A stretch of DNA of 64,000 nt, taken from assembly GCF_002197845.1 (NCBI RefSeq), contig NZ_NIDE01000017.1, positions 914,712 through 978,711 of the forward strand. The letters are read 5' to 3'. The translations under genes and the position numbers were made by a program. The DNA is from Fimbriiglobus ruber. GTDB lineage: Bacteria; Planctomycetota; Planctomycetia; Gemmatales; Gemmataceae. The stretch's first letter is position 1. Each line of letters starts with the position of its first letter. Positions 18,224 to 26,928 of this stretch are shown one piece after another. Below the pieces are notes generated by a model. The model ran no database searches. It was not told where the DNA came from and saw nothing but the letters and a program-made list of their open reading frames with translations.

Positions 18224-18934
18224 ATGTCCGACGTTGTGGCGAAAGAACCCCGGACGAGCCGCCTGGCCAGATTGCTGCTGCCGCTCTTCTTCCTGATCGG
18301 CATCGGGAGTCTGGTGGCCGCGTTCCTGCTGCCGGTGCCCGGAAGGCGGCTGCCGGATTCCGGGCAGCAAACGACGACTTCCACCTCGGACGCGACTGCG
18401 GACGTTCCCGACTTCACGTTCACCGAGCGGAACGGCCAACCGGTGTCGAAGGCCGACTTGCGGGGCAAGGTGTGGGTCGCGTCGTTCGTGTTCGTGCGGT
18501 GTCTCGGCCCGTGCCCGAGCGTGAGCGCGACGATGGCCCGATTGCAGGCGGAACTCGACCTCGCCCACCAACCCGACTTGCGCCTCGTGTCGTTCACCAT
18601 CGATCCGGATCGGGACACGCCGGGCGAATTGAAGAAGTACGCGGACAAGTTTCACGCGGACGCGAACCGGTGGCTCTTCCTGACCGGCAAAGAAGCCGAC
18701 GTTCACCGACTCGCGACGAACGGGTTCCAGGTTCTTGCCAAGCGGTCCCCGCTGGAGAAGCCGAAAGAAGGGCAGGAGTTCGACCACAGCACGTACCTGA
18801 TGGTCGTGGACAAACAGGGACGAATCCGCGGCCGGTTCGAAGGCTTCCGCGGCGAACACGACCCCGATGGGCAACATTACGAAGCGAGCCTCGCGCGGCT
18901 CAAGGAAACAGTCGGGGCGCTGCTGCGGGAGTAG
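18224..18934 (+). CDS. Second Sco1/SenC-family copper chaperone
   Basis: 236 residues from ATG 18224, preceded by GGGAGAGC; a TTG 18 bases upstream is also in frame but less likely. An N-terminal helix (LLLPLFFLIGIGSLVAAFLL, about residues 16-35) anchors a thioredoxin-like Sco domain with the copper site CLGPCPSVSATM near residue 90 and the distal His in FDHSTYLMVVD near 187. It is anchored at the N-terminus, unlike the first Sco at 9333. Two Sco proteins often divide copper delivery and CuA thiol reduction in caa3-containing bacteria; which does what here is unknown. It ends the respiratory locus and faces a convergent gene 52 bases away. Confidence 0.93.
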   Translation: MSDVVAKEPRTSRLARLLLPLFFLIGIGSLVAAFLLPVPGRRLPDSGQQTTTSTSDATADVPDFTFTERNGQPVSKADLRGKVWVASFVFVRCLGPCPSVSATMARLQAELDLAHQPDLRLVSFTIDPDRDTPGELKKYADKFHADANRWLFLTGKEADVHRLATNGFQVLAKRSPLEKPKEGQEFDHSTYLMVVDKQGRIRGRFEGFRGEHDPDGQHYEASLARLKETVGALLRE

Positions 18935-18986
18935 CCCGCGGGTGCGCGAGGTTGCCATGTGTACGTTCTCCCCGCCGGGGCCCACG

Positions 18987-20459
18987 TCAGGGCTCACCAA
19001 GTTCGAGTTCAAAGCGCAACCCCGTGGGAAACCGGTCCCACCAGCGGGCGCACCACGGGCCGATCGGCACGACCCGGCGGGCCAGTACGCGAGAACCTTT
19101 TGCAACGTGTTCTTCTGTGACGCCCTCGAACCCCTCTTCGGCCACACAGTAGCAGTGCTCCTCCCACTGGTACCCCCGCGAGACACGCAGCGCGTCCTCC
19201 CAGTCGAGTCCGAGCCACTCGGCCGAAATCGTCCGGTAGAGCGTTGCCCCGGCAGGCGAAAAGTCGATCTTGCCCAGCCAGTACGTGGCCGGGAACGGTT
19301 TCGGAATCAGTTTGCCGGGACGGGTCGGGTCAAAGGTGTAACAGCACTCCTGCGGGCGGTTCTCCGCAGTTCGGGGGAGAGCGAGGTGCGCGGGGTCGGC
19401 GTCGAGGAGAGTGTGTACCTCGGCGGTCGCTCGCTGATCCGTCGCCCGCAACCACCCGTACCGCAGGCACGCCTCCAACCCCTCGCGGCATTGCTCATCC
19501 GAGATAGTGACACCGAGGTACCTGTTTCCGGACTCCGCAGCGTCGCGCGCGAGGTTGGCGGCCGAGTCCCGGAAGCAACCTGACTCCATACTCTGCAACA
19601 GGAGCCATTCCGCAAGCGTCACGTTGTGGCGGTCGAGGACGTGTTGCAGTCGATTCGGGTCGGCACGTTGCGCGGAGCGGTCGAAGTAACAGGTTTCGCC
19701 GCCACCACTACTGCCCCCTTGCCACTGCCTGCGCTCCTCAATGTCGATGCGGTAGCCCTCGGGGAAGCGCCGCCACCACTGGGCTCGCCAAGGCCCGAGC
19801 GCGGTGGGACCGGTGACGGCCACAACGTCGTCCGCGCCCCGGATCTCCTCAATCGCCGCGACTGCCGCCATCTCGGTTCGGAAGTATCGTGCGGTTTTCT
19901 CGTGAACAACGTCGGTGTAGTTAGAAAACCCTTTCGCGGGCCAGCACCGTTCGGTGAGCCGTCTCCACAGGCCCGCGCCGGAGTCGGTGAAGTCAACGCC
20001 CCCTGCATCCGGGAGACCGTACACGGGCCCGAGCACCCCGCCCCTTCGAAGCTCGCTCGCGATCCTCCTGCGGGCCGGTTCGTCGATGACTTGCAGCCAT
20101 CCCCTGACAAGACAATCGGTCAGTGCGCTCCGACATTCCGCCTCGGTCACCGCACCGCTCGGGTTGTAGTCTTCTCGCCTGGCGACACCGGGCAAGTCAG
20201 ATGGGGGTATGGTGAAGCCGTAATAGATCACGGTGAAAAGGGCCGCGTCCGCTGCCGTGAGCCCCAACTCGGTGAGTGCTTCGGTTCGAGTGCGTTCTTG
20301 TGCGGCGCGGGCTTCAGCACGGACGTGTTGTTGCTCGGCGCGGATTTCGTCGCGGCTACGAATCGGATCGGTCAAGAGAAGGGGTGTGAGTTGGGTAGCG
20401 TCAAACCTCGGCCGCCAACCGCACGGACAATCGTGCTGCCGTCGGGACCAGGATCGCAC
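18987..20459 (-). CDS. Unknown protein with two copies of an undescribed domain
   Basis: 490-residue protein I do not recognise. It is built of two related halves, about residues 60-245 and 278-487. Matching pieces include ECRSALTDCLVRGWLQVIDE versus EQCREGLEACLRYGWLRATD and GPWRAQWWRRFPEGYRIDIE versus GPWCARWWDRFPTGLRFELE, with FTDSGAGLWRRL versus FSPAGATLYRTI between them. No signal peptide or membrane helix. Cysteines are scattered and form no clear metal site. The open frame begins with GTG at 20459; the first about 45 residues are low in recognisable signal and the real start may lie further in. Upstream on the same strand, after 126 bases, is the DUF374 gene. The domain looks like a planctomycete lineage-specific family. 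Confidence 0.8.
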   Translation of the reverse strand: MRSWSRRQHDCPCGWRPRFDATQLTPLLLTDPIRSRDEIRAEQQHVRAEARAAQERTRTEALTELGLTAADAALFTVIYYGFTIPPSDLPGVARREDYNPSGAVTEAECRSALTDCLVRGWLQVIDEPARRRIASELRRGGVLGPVYGLPDAGGVDFTDSGAGLWRRLTERCWPAKGFSNYTDVVHEKTARYFRTEMAAVAAIEEIRGADDVVAVTGPTALGPWRAQWWRRFPEGYRIDIEERRQWQGGSSGGGETCYFDRSAQRADPNRLQHVLDRHNVTLAEWLLLQSMESGCFRDSAANLARDAAESGNRYLGVTISDEQCREGLEACLRYGWLRATDQRATAEVHTLLDADPAHLALPRTAENRPQECCYTFDPTRPGKLIPKPFPATYWLGKIDFSPAGATLYRTISAEWLGLDWEDALRVSRGYQWEEHCYCVAEEGFEGVTEEHVAKGSRVLARRVVPIGPWCARWWDRFPTGLRFELELGEP

Positions 20460-20585
20460 GTCTCACGAGAAGGAGCATACCCGTCCCCAGAGGAGACATC
20501 AAGTAGCGGTCTCGATCATAACCTCGGGGCGAATCCAAGGAAATCGCGGAAAGTATAGAGAAAAACCAGCCCCAGGCTTTGCCAC

Positions 20586-21362
20586 TCACGCCGCGTTGCG
20601 GCCGTACACGAATGCCGGGACGGGCTTGGCCGGGAAGGGGATGGACGGCTCGGGCAGGGTGGTGGCGGCCGGGTCGAGGCGGCCGGTCTCGGCCCACGCC
20701 TCGGCGAAGCCCGAGAGGCGGTCCATCTCGGCCTGAAGGATCAGCCGGTATTCGTCCAACCCCGCCGACCGCAGCCCCGGCGGGACGCGCATCGGGCTGC
20801 CGAGAATGATTTTCGCCTGGGTGAACGGACGGGGAATGGCGAACCGGTCCCAACTCTTGACCCGCCACGGGCGGTCGTATCCGATGCCGACGGGAATTAG
20901 TTCCATCCCCGTTCGCGATGCGACATAGACGACGCCAGGTTGCACCACCCGCCGCGGCCCCCGGGGGCCGTCCGGAGTGATCCCGAGGTGCTGGCGGCCC
21001 GCCGTCCCGTTGACGATCTGCCGGACGGCTTCGACGCCGCCGCGACTCTTGCCGTCGTGGTTCGTCGACCCGTGAACCATTCCCATGCCGATCGCCGAAA
21101 TGAGCGACCCGAGGATCTGAGCGTCCGCATGCCTGCTGATGAGGACGGCAACGTTCGGGTGGCCTATGGCGACGCACGCGAGAGCCAGATTCTCGTGCCA
21201 GACGACGTAAGCGTACCGGCGATCGGAGGGGATCACGGCCACCGGGTGGATCGTATCGCCGAGGACTTTGGTCTCGACGCGGAGGGTCTGGTAGACAGTC
21301 TTCACGCACCGCACGGCCAGCCAGCCGGCGGCCCGGACCATGTGAGGGTTTCGAATTTTCAT
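20586..21362 (-). CDS. DUF374-type lysophospholipid acyltransferase family protein
   Basis: 258-residue protein of the DUF374 branch of the glycerolipid acyltransferase superfamily. The catalytic His region reads VVWHENLALA near residue 54, and the downstream family signature ITPDGPRGPRRVVQPG is at about residues 127-142, followed by ELIPVGIGYDRPWRVKSWDR. The usual H-x4-D is not exact, which is normal for this branch. Such proteins acylate lipid or lipid A precursors at the inner membrane; the substrate here is unknown. It follows dapF on the same strand with a 43-base gap, so the two are probably co-transcribed. Confidence 0.85.
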   Translation of the reverse strand: MKIRNPHMVRAAGWLAVRCVKTVYQTLRVETKVLGDTIHPVAVIPSDRRYAYVVWHENLALACVAIGHPNVAVLISRHADAQILGSLISAIGMGMVHGSTNHDGKSRGGVEAVRQIVNGTAGRQHLGITPDGPRGPRRVVQPGVVYVASRTGMELIPVGIGYDRPWRVKSWDRFAIPRPFTQAKIILGSPMRVPPGLRSAGLDEYRLILQAEMDRLSGFAEAWAETGRLDPAATTLPEPSIPFPAKPVPAFVYGRNAA

Positions 21363-21405
21363 GGCATCCTGCCCCTGGTTCGGGTCCGCCCGGTGCAGGT
21401 CTGGG

Positions 21406-22242
21406 TCAGTCGGCCCAGTCTCCGCTAAACACCTCGGTTGCCGGCCCCGTCATATAAACGTTGTTATCGGCAGCCGACCATTCCAACTCCAGATCTCCTC
21501 CCGGAAGGTGGGCGAGAAGCTTGCGTCCGGTCCGCCCGGTCAGCACCCCGGCCACGCAGACACCGCACGCCCCGGTCCCGCAGGCAAGCGTGATCCCACT
21601 CCCGCGCTCCCACGTGCGCATCGTGACTTCGTTCGGCGAATGAACCTGAACGAAATGGATGTTGGCCCGGCGGGGGAAAACGGGGGCCGTTTCCAAGCCC
21701 GGGCCGACGGCTTCCAGTGGAACGGCCGCCGCGTCCGGGATGTAAATGACGGCGTGCGGGTTGCCCATCGACACGCACGTGACGGCGTACGTCTGCCCGC
21801 CGACGGTCAACGGCGCGTCCACGACCTGGGTGCCGCCGAAAGTGGTCGGGATGCGGGCCGGTTCCAGGATCGGCTCGCCCATGTTCACGCGGACGCGGGC
21901 GACTTTGTCGTTCTTGACTTCCAGGTCGACCGTGAGGACGCCGCGGCCAGTTTCGAGTTGCAGCCGGGGCTTGCGGGCGATGCCGTGGTCGTACACGTAC
22001 TTGGCCACGCACCGCAGGCCGTTGCCGCACATCTCGGACTCGGACCCGTCCGCGTTGAACATCCGCATCCGGGCGTCGGCCTTCTCACTCGGGCAGATGA
22101 GGATGAGGCCGTCCCCGCCGATGCCGAAGTGCCGGTCGGCGACTTTGATGCTGAGCGCGGCCGGATCGGCCGGCATCTTCTCGGCAAAGCAGTTGACGTA
22201 AACGTAGTCGTTCCCGATCCCGTGCATTTTGGTGAAGCGCAT
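21406..22242 (-). CDS. dapF: Diaminopimelate epimerase
   Basis: Converts LL-diaminopimelate to meso-diaminopimelate for lysine and peptidoglycan synthesis, 278 residues. I start at ATG 22242, giving [19 protein letters not shown], the conserved DapF beginning; the open frame upstream of it is not coding. Both catalytic cysteines are present: Cys72 in EMCGNGLRC and Cys221 in [11 protein letters not shown], with GNPHAV near residue 161. Presence of dapF is compatible with a peptidoglycan wall. It is the first gene of a probable minus-strand unit with the DUF374 gene, divergent from the SWIM protein at 22380. Confidence 0.96.
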   Translation of the reverse strand: MRFTKMHGIGNDYVYVNCFAEKMPADPAALSIKVADRHFGIGGDGLILICPSEKADARMRMFNADGSESEMCGNGLRCVAKYVYDHGIARKPRLQLETGRGVLTVDLEVKNDKVARVRVNMGEPILEPARIPTTFGGTQVVDAPLTVGGQTYAVTCVSMGNPHAVIYIPDAAAVPLEAVGPGLETAPVFPRRANIHFVQVHSPNEVTMRTWERGSGITLACGTGACGVCVAGVLTGRTGRKLLAHLPGGDLELEWSAADNNVYMTGPATEVFSGDWAD

Positions 22243-22379
22243 GGCAAGGTCCGTTAACTCCTGAGTCGCGGTGGCGAGTCGATCGCGTCTGCACAATTTT
22301 AACGACCCGACGGCGTTCGGCGAACCCGACCTCGGGTGAGAAGGGTGGTGCCCCTGGAGATCGGGCCGATAATGACCCC

Positions 22380-22682
22380 ATGCCCGACGCGCCGCCGAAG
22401 CCCGCCCGTACGATCGCCCTCGTCCGCTCGCCAGCAAAGGACGGAGTGGGCGTGTACCGGATCACGGTCGGCGGCCAGACGCAGTTTTACACGTTCCACG
22501 AGATCCGCTGCGACATCGGCGGCCGCGGGTTCGCGGTCCACCGGCTCGGCCTGGGCACACTCTACCACGTCCGCATCGGCCGGCCGATCGACTGCTCGTG
22601 CGAGTGCATGGGCTTCCTGTCACGGAACACGTGCCGCCACGTCCTCGGCATGCGTGTGCTGGTGGCGAAGGGGTTGCTGTGA
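22380..22682 (+). CDS. Small SWIM zinc-finger-like protein
   Basis: 100-residue protein. Its C-terminal third contains [18 protein letters not shown], the C-x-C-x(n)-C-x-H arrangement of SWIM zinc fingers, which bind DNA or protein. The N-terminal part ([20 protein letters not shown] onwards) looks like a small beta-rich domain. Nothing else is fused to it; SWIM domains are more often part of larger helicases or transposase-like proteins, so this is a stand-alone version. Start ATG 22380 lies 138 bases from the divergent dapF start. Function unknown beyond probable nucleic-acid or protein binding. Confidence 0.75.
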   Translation: MPDAPPKPARTIALVRSPAKDGVGVYRITVGGQTQFYTFHEIRCDIGGRGFAVHRLGLGTLYHVRIGRPIDCSCECMGFLSRNTCRHVLGMRVLVAKGLL

Positions 22683-22687
22683 GGAGA

Positions 22688-23281
22688 TCAATAAGTGTCG
22701 GGTAATTCGCCGCGTTCGCGGCGACGATGAAATGATTGCTCGATCCCCTCGGGTTTGCGATTCCCTCCCGGCGGTCGAAGCGTCGACAGGTCGGGCAAAT
22801 CCGAGGGATAACGCAGCACTTCACTGACCGCGGTCGGATGCGAAGTCAATATTTCCACGATCTTCAGCCAAACTTGGCGAAATTCCTGGTAGCGTTTTCG
22901 GTTCAATCCCAATTGCTCGATGATGAATTTTGCTTCCGTGGTCGAGGCGATCAACAATCCGTCGCCGTTTACGATGACCGATTCCCCCGAGAAGTGTTGG
23001 ATCGGATCGGGAATGATCTGTTGCCGCTTTGCGGAATTGCACGTCGAACAGCAGTAGAGAAGGTTGTCGTAATCGGTTGCTTTCTCAGGATGAATGGCGA
23101 TGGGGCGGAAATGATCGAGATCGAAGCCGCCGGGAACCCACCGCTCGCGGAGCAAGCAGTACACACACCGAAAGGCGAATTCGTCTCGCAGCCAAGTGCG
23201 GTAGCTCTCGTAGTCAGTGTAGCCCAACGGCCCGTGTCGGCGGACGGGCGGGGCGGTCGGATAGTCGAACGGGGCGGTCAT
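22688..23281 (-). CDS. HNH endonuclease family protein
   Basis: 197-residue protein with an HNH/zinc-finger nuclease core: CVYC at about residues 39-42, then DLDHFRPIA (His of the first H position, near 56), then NLLYCCSTCNSAKRQQ near residues 72-87 with the second cysteine pair and Asn. The C-x2-C...C-x2-C zinc site and DHF...N...K pattern match the HNH family that cuts DNA. Its ATG overlaps the stop of the upstream gene (ATGA at 23278-23281), so the two are translationally coupled. It could be part of a restriction, toxin-antitoxin or repair unit; the known two-gene Septu system needs an ATPase that is absent here. Confidence 0.85.
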   Translation of the reverse strand: MTAPFDYPTAPPVRRHGPLGYTDYESYRTWLRDEFAFRCVYCLLRERWVPGGFDLDHFRPIAIHPEKATDYDNLLYCCSTCNSAKRQQIIPDPIQHFSGESVIVNGDGLLIASTTEAKFIIEQLGLNRKRYQEFRQVWLKIVEILTSHPTAVSEVLRYPSDLPDLSTLRPPGGNRKPEGIEQSFHRRRERGELPDTY

Positions 23282-23682
23282 TGCGGACCGGCCGCGGGGC
23301 CGAGTTGTGCTTGCAATTGAGCCAAGATGTTACGCGCGTGTTCGAGCGGGAGCGGGGCCACTTTGCTGATATGGTGATCGAGTTCGTCGTTCAGTTGTGC
23401 GAGTTCAACGGCTTCTTCAGGCGAAATCGTGGCCCCGATTTCTTTGTTCACGAGATCGTAACGTCGGTGCGCTTTTGCATCAGTCCACGGTTCCTCGTAG
23501 GTCGTGTCGGCGTTCGCCGGGCGTACCACGATAAAGATTCGTCGCCCGTTGACTTCCACGATCGAAGGTTCAGTAGAAATGTCCAAACCGGTCAAGAATT
23601 GCTTGACCGGTTCGTCAATCGTGTCGGGCTCGATCAATTTTCTCACAGCTGGTTCTCCCGCGATCAAAAATCGATCTCGCAC
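23278..23682 (-). CDS. Unknown protein coupled to the HNH gene
   Basis: 134-residue acidic protein I do not recognise. It has no membrane helix or signal peptide. The first half (VRKLIEPDTIDEPVKQFLTG, then EPSIVEVNGRRIFIVVRPAN) looks like a compact alpha/beta domain; the C-terminal third is helical (EEAVELAQLNDELDHHISKV, then EHARNILAQLQAQLG) and may be a coiled coil. It starts at GTG 23682 and ends in an ATGA overlap with the HNH gene. A small protein ahead of a nuclease could be an inhibitor or a targeting partner, but this is only context. Confidence 0.65.
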   Translation of the reverse strand: MRDRFLIAGEPAVRKLIEPDTIDEPVKQFLTGLDISTEPSIVEVNGRRIFIVVRPANADTTYEEPWTDAKAHRRYDLVNKEIGATISPEEAVELAQLNDELDHHISKVAPLPLEHARNILAQLQAQLGPAAGPQ

Positions 23683-23803
23683 ACGGATATTCTACCTCAA
23701 CCCCGCGAACCCGTCATGGAGGAAGGCCGGGAACGGGAAAAGACGGCGGCCGGCGGTCCAGGTCTCAGGCGATCTATTCGCCTGCCTCACTCTATTCGCC
23801 CTC

Positions 23804-26164
23804 TCACTTGATCGACTCGAACGTCAGGTTCTGGATCGGGTACTTCTTCCAGTCCTTGTAGTCGAAGTGCCACCACTCGTCTTCGTTCACGGTGAAGTCC
23901 TCGGCCTCCATCGCCCGACGTAGCAGGTCGCGGTGCCACCGCTGGCGGGACGTGCCGCCCGGGTACTCCGGGTAGGCTCGGTCGGTCATCTCGTCGTACC
24001 CGCTGACCATCTCGATCGGTTGCCCCGTTTTGAGGTCGTACAGGGTGAGGTCGACGGCGCAGCCGCGGTTGTGCCGGGAGCCCTTCGCGGGGTTGGCCAC
24101 GAAGTTGTGCAGGTGGGCCGGGGTCGCGTCCCAGAACATCTTGGTCACATACCACGGGCGGTAGGCGTCGTGGATCAGGAGGCCGTAGCCCTTGTCCTTG
24201 AGCTTCGCGTGGACCCGGCCCACGGCGTCCGCCGCCGGCCGCTGCATGAACGCCCGCGCGGACGTGTAAAACGGGTTACTCAGGAAGTTGTTGTCGGTCG
24301 CGTAGCGGATGTCGAGCTTGATCGTCGGGTCGATCGTCGTGAGGTCGACCATCTCGGGCTTGCGGAAGTCGCCTTTTTCTTCCGGCGGGCGAGCAGCCAG
24401 CGCCTGCTTGCGGAGATCCGTCAGCGGCTTGATCGGGGGCGTCCGGAACGTCTCGCCGCCCTCGCCGTCAATCTTCCGCCGCGCGAACACGATTTTCGCC
24501 GCTTCCACCTTCGTCGCCCGGCCGGCCGCGTCCCGTGTGAAGACCAGTTTCTCGCCGGGGTAGAGGCCGCCGCTACCGTCCGGAAACCGGAAGACGTCGT
24601 TGCCGAGGTCGGTCAGTTCGTCGAAGAAGACCCACTCGATCAAGGCGTACAGCTTGCCGCCGCGCTCGTGGATGTAGAGGGTATTGTGGTCCCAGCCGTA
24701 CTCGCCGATGAGCCCTTTCCAATCGGCGGGGGCGTCCGCCGGGAGACCCGGGAGCGGTTCCTTTTCAAACGTCAGCTTGCCGCGAACGAGTTTGTCCCCA
24801 TCGCGGTTGATTTTCGTGCCCCATACGAGGGTATCGTCCATGACCAGATCGTTGCCTTCCTTCGCGAGCCGCACTTTGAAGCCGCCGGAACCGAGGAGGA
24901 GGTGCGCCTGTCCGGCGTAGTCGTTGATGGTGAGCGAGCGGTCGCCGGAGTGGTATCGGCCCGCGATCGCCTGAGCTTCGGCTGGCGTGAGCGGAGTACT
25001 CTTTTCCAGCTTCGGTAGCGGCTTGCCGTTCTTGGCCGCGAGCATGAGTCGCAGGGCGTCGTTGGCGAGCCGGGTGGTGACGGCGTTCGCCACGTCCCGC
25101 GAGCAGACGACGACGGCCGCGAGTTTCTGTTCGGGTAGGGCGGCGAGTTCGGTCGCAAAGCCGTAGACGGCCCCGCCGTGCCCGACCCGCGGCTTCCCAT
25201 CGAGTTCACTGAGGGCGAAGCCGATGCCGAACCGCCGGGCGTCGTCCGGCTTGCCGTACTGGAGACGGAACATCTCGCTCAGGGTTTCGGGCTTGAGCAG
25301 CGGCTTGTCGCCGGCCTTCCCGCCGGCGAATAGGCAGGAGGTGAATTTCGCGAGGTCGCGGACGGTCGAATACATGCACCCGGCCGGCGACTCCCCGAGT
25401 TCAAACGTCGGGGCGCGGAACTCGCGGCCGTGGTACGTCCACATCACCGCGTCCGCGAGCCCGGCCTTGACCGCCGGCGACGGGCCAAACGAGCTATGCG
25501 TCATGCCCAGCGGTTCCAGCACGCGCTGGCGGACGTAATCCTCGAACTTCTGCTTCTGCGTCTTTTCCAGCACGTACCCGACCACGCCGATCGCCGCGTT
25601 CGAGTACTTCACCTTTTCGCCCGGCGGGTAAACGAGGTCGACGCCGTTCAAGCTGGCGACTGTCTTCGCGAGGCCCGGTTCGGTCGGGTCGAAGTAGTTC
25701 CCGACCGGGGGCTCGCGGATGAGGCCGGACCGGTGCGACATCAGCATCCGTAGGGTGATCGGCTTGTATTCGGGCTTGACCGCGGGCTTGAAGTCCGGGA
25801 GATATTTCGTGACGGGGGCGTCGAGGTCGAGTTGCCCGGCGTCCACGAGTTGCATGATCGCGACATCCGTGAACAGCTTGGACACGGAGCCGACCCGATA
25901 GACGGTGTCGGCCGTGGCGGGCGTTTTATGGCCGCGGTCCTGGTGGCCGAACCCCTCGGCCCAGACGACCTGCTGGTCGTCGACCAGGGCGATCGAGAGG
26001 GCGGGCAGTTTCTTATCCGCGACCTCGTGGCCGATGAGGGTGCGAAGTTCCGCGACCGCGGCTGCATACTTTTCGGCCGGCGGCGTCGCCGACTGACCGC
26101 GGGCCGCACCCGTAAGCGCGACCAAGCCGAGTAACACGACAGCCAAAAACCGCATGAGCGTCAC
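23804..26164 (-). CDS. Exported fusion of a beta-lactamase-fold serine hydrolase and a VanX-type D-Ala-D-Ala dipeptidase
   Basis: 786-residue exported protein. Signal peptide at residues 1-24 (ending GAARGQ). Residues about 35-380 are a class C beta-lactamase/penicillin-binding-like domain with S93-V-S-K96, Y187-S-N189 and HGG at 329-331, the complete catalytic triad of motifs. A beta-rich linker region follows (about 385-600). Residues about 603-786 are a peptidase M15D domain like VanX: SRHNRGCAVD (zinc His698 and Asp705) and EWWHFD (catalytic Glu763, zinc His766). Both domains act on D-Ala-containing peptides, so the fusion plausibly trims or recycles cell-wall stems in the periplasm. No VanH/VanA genes are nearby, so glycopeptide resistance is not implied. 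Confidence 0.9.
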   Translation of the reverse strand: MTLMRFLAVVLLGLVALTGAARGQSATPPAEKYAAAVAELRTLIGHEVADKKLPALSIALVDDQQVVWAEGFGHQDRGHKTPATADTVYRVGSVSKLFTDVAIMQLVDAGQLDLDAPVTKYLPDFKPAVKPEYKPITLRMLMSHRSGLIREPPVGNYFDPTEPGLAKTVASLNGVDLVYPPGEKVKYSNAAIGVVGYVLEKTQKQKFEDYVRQRVLEPLGMTHSSFGPSPAVKAGLADAVMWTYHGREFRAPTFELGESPAGCMYSTVRDLAKFTSCLFAGGKAGDKPLLKPETLSEMFRLQYGKPDDARRFGIGFALSELDGKPRVGHGGAVYGFATELAALPEQKLAAVVVCSRDVANAVTTRLANDALRLMLAAKNGKPLPKLEKSTPLTPAEAQAIAGRYHSGDRSLTINDYAGQAHLLLGSGGFKVRLAKEGNDLVMDDTLVWGTKINRDGDKLVRGKLTFEKEPLPGLPADAPADWKGLIGEYGWDHNTLYIHERGGKLYALIEWVFFDELTDLGNDVFRFPDGSGGLYPGEKLVFTRDAAGRATKVEAAKIVFARRKIDGEGGETFRTPPIKPLTDLRKQALAARPPEEKGDFRKPEMVDLTTIDPTIKLDIRYATDNNFLSNPFYTSARAFMQRPAADAVGRVHAKLKDKGYGLLIHDAYRPWYVTKMFWDATPAHLHNFVANPAKGSRHNRGCAVDLTLYDLKTGQPIEMVSGYDEMTDRAYPEYPGGTSRQRWHRDLLRRAMEAEDFTVNEDEWWHFDYKDWKKYPIQNLTFESIK

Positions 26165-26254
26165 CCCGACGGTGTGGGAAGAATTCGATCGTCCAGCGAG
26201 AGAGAGGAGAAGTGTGGCAATTCTACCCGGAGCCGGGCAGGGAATCTGGTGAAA

Positions 26255-26914
26255 TCACTGAGGCCGCTCGCCTTGCGCCATTGCCAAACATACTTCTGAA
26301 AGCGCATCAACTGCGGCCCGTCGAGACCGGTAGATGGAAACAGCTCCCTCGGTCTGGGGAAGGCGAATGAAAATGTCGCGGGGTAACCAATTTGAAAATG
26401 GTCCTTCTCCGCCACCGTCGGTTCGCCATTCCCATCGCCCACGCGTCACTTGCCGCGGTTGCTTCCAATTGAGTTCGACCATTTTCAAGGGGGCACGACT
26501 CACCATCGTGGGTCCGATTTCGATCCACCAGAGGGACGAACAGCGCACATACTCCACGAATCCCCGACGAAAGCCGTAGGTAATGTCCGGGTCAACGTCA
26601 CGAACTTGGTCGAGGTCGGCCACCAGATTTCGCACGACGACGAGAGGAGAATTCACTTCTGTCGGCAGTCCGTCAGCTTGGGCCCACTGCCAGATTGATT
26701 CGGGGAGAACCGCGGAGACTTCTACAGTCGCTGAGAGATAATCTTCGTCGAAGTTGTTCTCACCGACGAGCCGGGCCAATTCGACCTGAGCGCGGATGTA
26801 AACCGCCCGGTCTACGCGGCCGTTCTCCTCGAACCAGTCGGCCAGCACGAGGCGGGGCAGGTCGTCGTCCGGGGCGGCCAGAACGGCCCGGTATAAGGCT
26901 TCGCGGTCAGTCAC
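26255..26914 (-). CDS. TIGR02996 repeat-companion domain protein
   Basis: 219-residue protein. I choose GTG 26914, giving VTDREALYRAVLAAPDDDLP, the standard beginning of the TIGR02996 domain of Gemmata-type planctomycetes, with LVLADWFEENG following. An upstream in-frame GTG at 26932 lies inside the inverted repeat at 26929-27008 and is less likely. The rest (about residues 60-219) has no recognisable repeats; in many relatives the domain is attached to leucine-rich or WD repeats. Function unknown. It lies downstream of the DUF1501 gene on the same strand, separated by the repeat. Confidence 0.85.
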   Translation of the reverse strand: MTDREALYRAVLAAPDDDLPRLVLADWFEENGRVDRAVYIRAQVELARLVGENNFDEDYLSATVEVSAVLPESIWQWAQADGLPTEVNSPLVVVRNLVADLDQVRDVDPDITYGFRRGFVEYVRCSSLWWIEIGPTMVSRAPLKMVELNWKQPRQVTRGRWEWRTDGGGEGPFSNWLPRDIFIRLPQTEGAVSIYRSRRAAVDALSEVCLAMAQGERPQ

Positions 26915-26928
26915 GATGAAAGACCTAG

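Noticed and set aside
16135-19152. A plus-strand open frame of 1005 codons across ctaA, ctaB and the second Sco.
   Set aside because: It is Arg-rich in a shifted frame and carries no motif, while the true frames have all expected haem and copper ligands.
22688-23682. The HNH pair as a Septu (PtuAB) system.
   Set aside because: The first protein is only 134 residues with no Walker motifs, so the required ATPase is missing.
23804-26164. The VanX-type domain as a vancomycin-resistance gene.
   Set aside because: There is no VanH or VanA/B ligase nearby, the domain is fused to a serine hydrolase and it has a signal peptide, whereas VanX is cytoplasmic.
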